Shown here: positions 56,932 through 64,000 of the stretch, piece by piece
Layout: every line of letters begins with the position of its first letter
Numbering within the stretch: position 1 is the first letter of the stretch
Assembly: GCA_945829115.1 (NCBI GenBank)
Contig: CALZTP010000002.1
Span: 1 to 64,000, forward strand
Reading direction: 5' to 3'
DNA from: an uncultured bacterium
GTDB lineage: Bacteria > Bacteroidota > Bacteroidia > Bacteroidales > Bacteroidaceae
Length of the DNA: 64,000 bases
Translations under genes and position numbers: made by a program
Notes under the pieces: model-generated
Database searches by the model: none
The model's input: only the letters and a program-made list of their open reading frames with translations
Told to the model about the DNA's origin: nothing

Positions 56932-56978
56932 TTTTCTGAAGATTACTATCTAAAAAATGTTTTCTATAATCAAGAAGA

Positions 56979-58733
56979 CTATTTGCGATAATCGGCAAGA
57001 TCTTCTGGAGTAGAGTTCATAATGAAGTCGTAGTGGCGTTCAATCTCTGAGCCAACATAGCGTGCATATACACGTGCAGACTTTGCAAAGAGCTCTGGAG
57101 CACGGCTTGCATCACCAACCAAGAGGAGTGCCATGATGATATCGGCTGCCATCTCATAGAGGTGACGAATCACGAAGTCCTTGTACTCATCGTCTTTCTT
57201 TTCATTGACGTAAGCAACAGCAGCATTATATTTCTCTGCCATAACAGCAATCTTCTCCTTGAGTGGAAGGAACTCTTCTGCACACCAATCAGATGAACCA
57301 ATTGAAGCAGGAGCCTCACCAGCAGCAAGCATATCGGCTATCACCTGACCATAGAAACCATTGGTGATATATCTACCAGCGGCAACTGTCTGAAGCTGTG
57401 TGGTGCCCTCATAAATGGTGAGAATGCGAGCATCGCGATAAAGGCGCTGACATGCATATTCAAGCATGAAACCTGAACCACCATGCACCTGAATGCCATC
57501 ATAGGTGTTCTGGTTTGCATATTCTGAGGTCATTCCCTTTGCAAGCGGTGTGAACGCATCAGCAAGCTTTGAGAAGGTCTTGCACTCAGCACGCTCCTCA
57601 GCAGTGAGCTTGCCATCGTTAAGCTTACGCTCACGCTCTATATCCTCAAGAATCTTGTATACGTCAACATAACGGCTGGTAGCATAAAGGAGTGAGCGTC
57701 CTGCATCGAGCTTTGCCTTCATAATGGCAAGCATATCGTAAACGGCAGGGAATTCAATAATAGCTTTTCCGAACTGCTTACGGTCTTTTGCATAAGCAAG
57801 TGCCTCATTGTATGCCATCTGGCTAACACCTGTACTCTGACCAGCAATGCCAAGACGAGCTCCATTCATCAATGCCATAACATACTTGATAAGTCCCATC
57901 TTACGACTTCCACAAAGTTCTGCCTTCGCATTCTTGTAGACAAGCTCACAAGTAGGAGAGCCATGAATACCAAGCTTGTTCTCAAGGCGGCGAACGTCTA
58001 CCCCACCCTGACGCTTGTCGTAGATGAACATTGAAAGTCCACGACCGTCACGGGTGCCTTCTTCTGAACGTGCGAGAACAAGGTGGATGTCAGAGTCTCC
58101 ATTCGTGATGAAACGCTTGCAGCCGTTCAGACGCCAGCAGTTCTCTTTCTCATCGAAAGTGGCTTTGAGCATAACAGACTGGAGGTCGGAACCTGCATCT
58201 GGCTCTGTAAGGTCCATAGACATGGTCTCACCTTCGCAGACACGAGGAACGAAACGCTGGCGCTGGTCTTCATCGCCAAACTCATAGAGGGTCTCGATAC
58301 AGTCTTGAAGCGACCAGATATTCTCAAAGCCAGTATCTCCCGTTGCAACCATCTCATTGATAGCAGAATAGACTGCCATTGGGAAGTTCAGACCGCCATA
58401 ACGGCGAGGCATGGTAACGCCATTGAGACCAGCCTTGATAACGGCATCAAGGTTCTCGTAAGTCTTTGACGCATAGATCATGCGTCCGTTCTCGCAATGT
58501 GGACCTTCTGCATCTACTGCCTCTGCATTTGGTGCGATAATGTTAGCTGTAACATCACCGGCAAGTTCAAGAACACGCTCGTAAGAGTCGAGGGCATCCT
58601 CAAAGTTAGCAGGAGCATAGTCGTAGGTATCCTTATCAGCATAGTTGCGCTCCTTCAGTTCAACGATATGCTTGAGTAATGGGTGTCTGAGATAAAATCC
58701 AATCTCAGGATTGTCAGTATAGAAATTAGCCAT
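56979..58733 (-). CDS. Acyl-CoA dehydrogenase
   Basis: MSMDLTEPDAGSDLQSVMLKA, CKRFITNGDSDIHLVLARS, YDGIQVHGGSGFMLEYACQRLYRDARILTIYEGTTQLQ. Confidence 0.93.
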   Translation of the reverse strand: MANFYTDNPEIGFYLRHPLLKHIVELKERNYADKDTYDYAPANFEDALDSYERVLELAGDVTANIIAPNAEAVDAEGPHCENGRMIYASKTYENLDAVIKAGLNGVTMPRRYGGLNFPMAVYSAINEMVATGDTGFENIWSLQDCIETLYEFGDEDQRQRFVPRVCEGETMSMDLTEPDAGSDLQSVMLKATFDEKENCWRLNGCKRFITNGDSDIHLVLARSEEGTRDGRGLSMFIYDKRQGGVDVRRLENKLGIHGSPTCELVYKNAKAELCGSRKMGLIKYVMALMNGARLGIAGQSTGVSQMAYNEALAYAKDRKQFGKAIIEFPAVYDMLAIMKAKLDAGRSLLYATSRYVDVYKILEDIERERKLNDGKLTAEERAECKTFSKLADAFTPLAKGMTSEYANQNTYDGIQVHGGSGFMLEYACQRLYRDARILTIYEGTTQLQTVAAGRYITNGFYGQVIADMLAAGEAPASIGSSDWCAEEFLPLKEKIAVMAEKYNAAVAYVNEKKDDEYKDFVIRHLYEMAADIIMALLLVGDASRAPELFAKSARVYARYVGSEIERHYDFIMNSTPEDLADYRK

Positions 58734-58738
58734 GGCGT

Positions 58739-59779
58739 TTACTTGTTGTTTTCCTTATAATACTTTATGAGCTTTGGAACAACCTCTTCTACAGTACCGT
58801 TGATAACGTAATCAGCGATGGTATTGATAGGAGCATCAGGGTCGTTGTTGATAGAAATAATGATGCCTGAGTCCTGCATTCCTGCAATGTGCTGAATCTG
58901 ACCGGAGATTCCGCAGGCAATATACACCTTCGGACGGACGGTAACACCTGTCTGACCAATCTGACGGTCGTGGTCTATCCATCCTGCATCGACGGCAGCA
59001 CGACTGGCACCTACCTCTGCATGCAGAACTTCTGCAAGTTGGAAGAGCTGGTCGAAACCTTCTTTTGAACCAACGCCATAACCTCCAGAAACAACAATAG
59101 GAGAACCTTTGAGGTTATGCTTCGCCTTCTGTACATGACGGTCGAGAACCTTCACAACATACTCTGTCTCTGGAACATACTTAGCAACATCGTGGCGAAC
59201 AACCTCTGAAGGATAGTTCTCGTCGAGCACTTCTTTCTTCATAACACCTTCACGAACGGTTGCCATCTGTGGACGATGCTCTGGATTAACAATCGTTGCT
59301 ACGATATTTCCACCGAAAGCAGGGCGTATCTGATAGAGCTGCTGCTCATAATGCTTATCGACAATCTCTCCAGCTTCGTTCTTTACCTTCATGTCGAAAT
59401 CGCCAATCTCAAGCTCGGTACAGTCGGCGGTAAGACCACTGAAGAGGGCGGAAGAAACACGAGGACCAAGGTCACGACCTATTACGGTAGCTCCCATAAG
59501 GCATATCTGTGGCTGCTCTTCCTTGAAAAGGTTCACCACAAGGGCTGTGTGAGGGTTAGAGGTGTAAGGGAACAGTCCTTCTGCATCGAAGATGTGCACC
59601 TTGTCTACACCGTACTTTATTACCTGCTGCTCTACACCATCAAGACCAGAGCCAGCAATGATACATTCGAGCTTAACGCCAAGAGTATTGGCAAGCTTGC
59701 GTCCTTTTGTGAGGAGTTCGAGGGCAACATCCTTTACCTGTGTTCCCTCTATTTCGCAATATACAAATACGTTATTCAT
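58739..59779 (-). CDS. etfA: Electron transfer flavoprotein alpha subunit
   Basis: PIVVSGGYGVGSKEGFDQLFQLAEVLHAEVGASRAAVDAGWIDHDRQIGQTGVTVRPKVYIACGISGQIQH. Confidence 0.95.
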   Translation of the reverse strand: MNNVFVYCEIEGTQVKDVALELLTKGRKLANTLGVKLECIIAGSGLDGVEQQVIKYGVDKVHIFDAEGLFPYTSNPHTALVVNLFKEEQPQICLMGATVIGRDLGPRVSSALFSGLTADCTELEIGDFDMKVKNEAGEIVDKHYEQQLYQIRPAFGGNIVATIVNPEHRPQMATVREGVMKKEVLDENYPSEVVRHDVAKYVPETEYVVKVLDRHVQKAKHNLKGSPIVVSGGYGVGSKEGFDQLFQLAEVLHAEVGASRAAVDAGWIDHDRQIGQTGVTVRPKVYIACGISGQIQHIAGMQDSGIIISINNDPDAPINTIADYVINGTVEEVVPKLIKYYKENNK

Positions 59780-60660
59780 TATCCAATAATCTTTTCGTTA
59801 ATTAATTCCTGAACAAGAGAATTGATATCAGCATCGCTACCAGTCATAGAGCGACTTTCTTTTGCCTTGAAGACAATGTTCTTCACAGCCTTAACGTTTG
59901 TTGGAGAGCCTGCCTTGCCAATCTGCATAGGGTCGCAGTCAATATCCTTCGCACCCCACTGAGTGATGTTAAGGTAAGGCTTTTTCTCAAGAAGGGAAGC
60001 AAAAGCTTCTGACTGCTCTGCGCTGCGCTCAGCAGCAACTGTGGCATTCTTATATTTCATAACACGCTTCGCATTGCGAGGACGGCAAGGAGCAGCACTG
60101 CCGTTGACTGTTACAACGAGTGGAAGTGGAGCCTCTACAGTTTCTACACCACCATCAATATGGCGCTTGATGACAATCTTGCGAGCCTCCTCGTCGAGAG
60201 AGAGAATCTCTTCGGCATAGGTAACCTGAGTGAGACCGAGCTTCTCAGCAATCTGAGGACCCACCTGAGCGGTATCTCCGTCAATGGCTTGTCTGCCACC
60301 AAGGATGATGTCGAAATCTCCGATTTTCTTTATTGCTTGAGAGAGGGTATAGCTCGTGGCAAGGGTATCGGCACCACCAAGAGGGCGGTCGGTAACCACA
60401 AAACCTTCATCAGCACCACGATAGAGTGCTTCACGAATCACTTCAGCAGACTTTGGAAGTCCCATGGTAACTACAGAAATCTTTGAGCCAGGGAACTTGT
60501 CTTTCAAGATAAGAGCCTGCTCAAGGGCATTGAGGTCTTCTGGGTTGAAAACGGCAGGAAGAGCAGCACGGTTCACTGTTCCTTCTGGAGTCATCGCATC
60601 AGGACCCACATTTCTTGTGTCTGGTACTTGCTTTGCAAGTACAACGATTTTTAAACTCAT
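59779..60660 (-). CDS. etfB: Electron transfer flavoprotein beta subunit
   Basis: MSLKIVVLAKQVPDTRNVGPDAMTPEGTVNRAALPAVFNPEDLNALE; ILGGRQAIDGDTAQVGPQIAEKLG. Confidence 0.95.
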   Translation of the reverse strand: MSLKIVVLAKQVPDTRNVGPDAMTPEGTVNRAALPAVFNPEDLNALEQALILKDKFPGSKISVVTMGLPKSAEVIREALYRGADEGFVVTDRPLGGADTLATSYTLSQAIKKIGDFDIILGGRQAIDGDTAQVGPQIAEKLGLTQVTYAEEILSLDEEARKIVIKRHIDGGVETVEAPLPLVVTVNGSAAPCRPRNAKRVMKYKNATVAAERSAEQSEAFASLLEKKPYLNITQWGAKDIDCDPMQIGKAGSPTNVKAVKNIVFKAKESRSMTGSDADINSLVQELINEKIIG

Positions 60661-60727
60661 AATGTAAAAAACAATGTATATAGTTATATTTTTTTCTGCT
60701 TGTTTCAGAAAAATAAATTTTCGTCTG

Positions 60728-60735
60728 CAAAAGTA
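60728..60735 (-). promoter_or_regulatory. -7 box for the etfBA-acyl-CoA dehydrogenase operon
   Basis: CAAAAGTA on plus = TACTTTTG on minus. Confidence 0.55.
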
Positions 60736-60868
60736 ATAATATTTTTCCGAAAAGCCAAGTAATTATTCCAAAAAAAACATGTTTTAGTCTCTTCATGACA
60801 GTTTTAGGCTATTGACGGTCCTAAAAAGGCTAAGCAGAGAGGAAAAAGAAAAGTTTTTTCAGAATTAT

Positions 60869-60899
60869 TTTGTTATTCGGGAGAATTGATGTAAATTTG
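60869..60899 (+). promoter_or_regulatory. Promoter (TTTG-N19-TAAATTTG)
   Basis: TTTG 60869-60872, TAAATTTG 60892-60899; CDS at 60946. Confidence 0.7.
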
Positions 60900-60945
60900 T
60901 ACCGGAATACTGTTTCCACCTTATTATCGTTAACCAAAAAATACA

Positions 60946-61968
60946 ATGAAAAGAATGAAAAAGAGAATCGTAAGCATGCTCTTGGGAGCAATGGCTTCTA
61001 TGGGCGTTTCCGCTCAAGAGGCGTATATATTTACATCGTTTTGTGAACCTTCAACCGATGGTATGAGATATTTATACAGTTACGACGGACTGAAATGGGA
61101 AAGCATACCAGGGGTATGGATGAAACCAGAATTAGGAAATGAGGAGGCATATGTGGACGCTTTTACTGGAGAGAGCGTGCTGCCTACATTTGCTCCTGAA
61201 GAGAAGGTGCTCCGCGACCCTTCCATCACGCAAGGTCCTGACGGCACGTTCCATCTTGTCTGGACAACGCAATGGTTTGGTTCTAAAGGCTTTGGACTTG
61301 CTCATTCAAAAGACTTGATACATTGGACGAAGCAGGTGGAAATTCCTGTTATGAAGAATTTCGAGACGAACAATGTGTGGGCACCGGAGATTTTCTATGA
61401 CGACGAGCTGAAGGAGTTTTTCATTATTTGGTCGTCGATGATAAATCCGAAGCACAGAACGAGTGCAGACAATAAAGGTACGAACAGTGCGCACAGAATG
61501 TGGTATACAACAACGAAGGATTTCAAGAGATTCTCTGAAGCAAAACCATACTACGACCCAGGATTCAATAGCATTGACGGATTCTTGCTAAAGAGAGCGT
61601 CAAAAGATTATGTGCTGATCGTAAAAGACAATAGAAAACCGGGATTCTCAAACCTCTTCTGCGTTTTCAGCGACTCTCCGCACGGACCATTCCATACTGC
61701 TGACAACGCTCCTCGGGGAAAAACTCCTTCTGCAACTTTCGGAAGAACATATTCTGAGGGACCTTGTGCCGTAAAGCTTGGAAATGAGTGGATTATATAC
61801 TTCGACCAGTATCATCCGCAAGAATATGGTGCTGTCTCAACAACCGACTTCCGCACTTTCACTCCTATTCAGAACAGAATAAAAGTTCCAGAGACTCACA
61901 AGCATGGAACAATTGTGAAAGTGAAGAAGGAAATTCTTGACAACCTTTTGAAACATGCAGGGAAATAA
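60946..61968 (+). CDS. Secreted glycoside hydrolase family 43-like protein
   Basis: Signal peptide; VLRDPSITQGPDGTFHLVWTT, NNVWAPEIFYDDELKEFFIIWSS, SEGPCAVKLGNEWIIYFDQY five-blade propeller motifs. Confidence 0.82.
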   Translation: MKRMKKRIVSMLLGAMASMGVSAQEAYIFTSFCEPSTDGMRYLYSYDGLKWESIPGVWMKPELGNEEAYVDAFTGESVLPTFAPEEKVLRDPSITQGPDGTFHLVWTTQWFGSKGFGLAHSKDLIHWTKQVEIPVMKNFETNNVWAPEIFYDDELKEFFIIWSSMINPKHRTSADNKGTNSAHRMWYTTTKDFKRFSEAKPYYDPGFNSIDGFLLKRASKDYVLIVKDNRKPGFSNLFCVFSDSPHGPFHTADNAPRGKTPSATFGRTYSEGPCAVKLGNEWIIYFDQYHPQEYGAVSTTDFRTFTPIQNRIKVPETHKHGTIVKVKKEILDNLLKHAGK

Positions 61969-61990
61969 CTGTTCATGCCAATATATATCT

Positions 61991-62122
61991 AAGTCATATG
62001 CTGGTCATATGTAAGTCATATGTAAGTCATATCTAAGTCATATCTAAGTCATATCTAAGTCATATGTTTGATATGTCCTAAATATGTGTTGGATATGTGT
62101 TGGATATGTGTTGGATATACCA
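61991..62122. repeat. 11-bp tandem array, 12 units in one register (AAGTCATAT(G/C)T then TGGATATGTGT)
   Basis: Read in exact 11-bp steps; unit sequence changes midway without loss of register. Confidence 0.92.
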
Positions 62123-62225
62123 GACAAATACCATAAGTTTGTTGCGTATCACTCATGTCAGAGATATCCATTCAATCACATCATCCATTTTCAATTGGCA
62201 AGGGAAAAACGTGAAAAAGCTCACG

Positions 62226-63695
62226 TTAACCCCTTGCCATATTTCTTGCGGCATCTATACGCAGGAAGATAAAGAGCAAAATGGTGAAACCCCATAGGGA
62301 GGAACCGCCATAGCTAAAGAAAGGGAGAGGGATGCCGATTACGGGAGTGAGTCCAAGTACCATTCCGATATTTATGAATACATGGAATAGGAATATACTC
62401 AGCACACAATAGCCGTAAACCTTTCCAAACTTATATCGCTGACGTTCAGCAACATGTATAAGACGAAGAATAAGTGCAAGGAATAGCAGGAGCACTCCTG
62501 CAGAACCTAAGAACCCTTCTTCCTCACCAACTGTGCAGAAGATAAAGTCGGTATCCTGCTCTGGAACATATTTCAGTTTTGTCTGCGTACCGTTCAAGAA
62601 TCCTTTTCCTGCTAATCCACCAGAGCCAATGGCTATCACGCTCTGATGAACGTTATATCCAGCTCCGGCAAGGTCTTCCTTCAGTCCAAGGAGTACGTTG
62701 ATACGCTCTCGCTGGTGACTCTGAAGAACGTTGTTGAGAACATAGCTCGAAGAATAGAAGAAGGCGAGTGAACCGAGTGCAAAGAGGGTTATCAGAGCAT
62801 GTTCCCTCATGCGTTCTCGTAGTCCGTAATAAGCCAAAGAACCTATTATATATGTCACTATGGCTATCTGCACCCAAACAACATCAAATGGAATGATGAA
62901 TTTTGAGAAGAGAACAGCAAGGATGGTTGGGATGAGCGTGACAAGGAACAGTTGCTTCACAGGCATCTTATCCTTACAATATACTTGGGCAAGACCAACA
63001 GTGAAAATCTGAACCATGAACAACACGAGGAAGGTGCCCAAAGAAGTGGGGAGATCCCAAAGAAGAGTCTCTTCAAAGCGTATGCCAACAACGAAATAAG
63101 CCACCATGGCAACACCTGTAAAAAGGACAGATCCTGGCATTCCTTCACGATAAAACATCAGGAAGAAAGAGAGATACACCAATGCTGAGCCTGTCTCCTT
63201 TTGACCAATAATCAAGAGCATAGGGGTAAGCACCACTGCCAATGCCATAAGGAAATGGCGCGTCTTATGGATAGAGAAGCCGTGTGAGGACATCAACCTC
63301 GAAATTGCAAGTGCAGTAGCGAATTTTGCAAATTCTGCCGGTTGAATGCGCAGTGGTCCCAACACCAGCCACGACCTCGAGCCTTTTATCTCATGAGGAT
63401 TAAAAATGGTGAGAAAAAGGAGTATCAGTAGTCCGAAATAGATTATGAAACTGAAGGTATCGAAAAATCTGTCGTCCATCATCAGTATCACAAATCCAAG
63501 GCAGATAGAGGTTCCTATCCATACAATCTGCATACCAGAGCGTGTATCAAGGCTGAAGATATCGGTATCTCCATACGAATAGCTCGCTCCACATACACTT
63601 ACCCATCCAAAAACAAGGAGAGTAAGGTATATAACAATCGTAATCCAATCAAGAGAACTGATTACGCCTTTTCCGTTGCTATGATTGTTTGACAT
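62226..63695 (-). CDS. rodA: Rod shape-determining protein RodA (SEDS family)
   Basis: LVLGPLRIQPAEFAKFATALAIS, IGQKETGSALVYLSFFLMFYREG, AIGSGGLAGKGFLNGTQTKLKYVPEQDTDFIFCTVGEEEGFLGS. Confidence 0.95.
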   Translation of the reverse strand: MSNNHSNGKGVISSLDWITIVIYLTLLVFGWVSVCGASYSYGDTDIFSLDTRSGMQIVWIGTSICLGFVILMMDDRFFDTFSFIIYFGLLILLFLTIFNPHEIKGSRSWLVLGPLRIQPAEFAKFATALAISRLMSSHGFSIHKTRHFLMALAVVLTPMLLIIGQKETGSALVYLSFFLMFYREGMPGSVLFTGVAMVAYFVVGIRFEETLLWDLPTSLGTFLVLFMVQIFTVGLAQVYCKDKMPVKQLFLVTLIPTILAVLFSKFIIPFDVVWVQIAIVTYIIGSLAYYGLRERMREHALITLFALGSLAFFYSSSYVLNNVLQSHQRERINVLLGLKEDLAGAGYNVHQSVIAIGSGGLAGKGFLNGTQTKLKYVPEQDTDFIFCTVGEEEGFLGSAGVLLLFLALILRLIHVAERQRYKFGKVYGYCVLSIFLFHVFINIGMVLGLTPVIGIPLPFFSYGGSSLWGFTILLFIFLRIDAARNMARG

Positions 63696-63734
63696 ATTTT
63701 TTTATTTTCAATAGCAGGAGACATATTGCGCCTG

Positions 63735-63742
63735 CAAAAATA
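63735..63742 (-). promoter_or_regulatory. Putative rodA -7 box
   Basis: CAAAAATA on plus = TATTTTTG on minus, 40 nt upstream of the rodA ATG. Confidence 0.45.
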
Positions 63743-63834
63743 ATTATGCACACTTACTTATATTATGCTTACAGACTTTATTGTGCGCAATTACTTAAAT
63801 TATGCTTACCTACTTAATCATGCACACTTTCTAA
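63743..63834. repeat. 5 degenerate units of about 18.5 bp (ATTATGCACACTTACTTA-like)
   Basis: TGC cores at 63747, 63766, 63784, 63803, 63821; spacing 19/18/19/18. Confidence 0.8.
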
Positions 63835-63837
63835 AGA

Positions 63838-64000
63838 CTACCTTGCACGAGTACCGTAGTTGATATGCCTATTCTGGAAATCAGTGGCTTTTTTCTCGCT
63901 CGCCTCAGAAAGTTTTCCCGTGATGTATTGTTCCATCATCAGCGCACCAATAGGAACTCCATATTCAGCACCAAAACCACCATTCTCAACATATACGGCA
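63838..64000 (-). CDS. mrdA: Penicillin-binding protein 2 (mrdA-like), C-terminal fragment cut by window edge
   Basis: Minus-strand translation AVYVENGGFGAEYGVPIGALMMEQYITGKLSEASEKKATDFQNRHINYGTRAR*; adjacent to rodA. Confidence 0.75.
   Translation of the reverse strand, partial: AVYVENGGFGAEYGVPIGALMMEQYITGKLSEASEKKATDFQNRHINYGTRAR

Noticed and set aside
56816-56998. 60-aa ORF with repeated LQKTFFRKLSSEN
   Set aside because: Translation of the 14-bp array; no coding evidence
62084-62297. Two short ORFs (62-66 aa) after the 11-bp array
   Set aside because: Start within the repeat and overlap the rodA 3' end on the opposite strand

Overview
This 64 kb window is Bacteroidales-type chromosome, probably Prevotella/Segatella-like (inferred from gene content, TAnnTTTG promoters and secreted-protein C-terminal tails). 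I saw no rRNA, CRISPR array, transposase or prophage module. Housekeeping content: maeB, fba, ridA, uridine-kinase-like, dnaG, rsmD, RecD-like helicase, Wza/Wzz pair, tRNA-Val(TAC), purB, RluB-like, asnS, acyl-CoA dehydrogenase/etfBA, rodA and the 3' end of a PBP2 gene. Accessory points of most interest: (1) a 3-gene operon resembling galacturonate salvage (plant-type galacturonokinase-like GHMP kinase, nucleotidyltransferase, UDP-GlcA epimerase-like), close to a 3-gene set matching the L-galactose to D-tagaturonate pathway known from Bacteroides vulgatus; (2) a secreted dockerin-bearing protein next to a cohesin-like secreted protein; (3) a run of large secreted proteins with T9SS-like C-terminal tails; (4) a DUF4421-like barrel fused to a PI-PLC X domain; (5) an unusual density of unrelated short tandem repeats in intergenic DNA (11 bp x12, 11 bp x9, 14 bp x8, about 18.5 bp x5, several 3-copy hairpin repeats, and duplications spanning stop codons). 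All family assignments come from reading the translated proteins and remembered family motifs; no database search was run.
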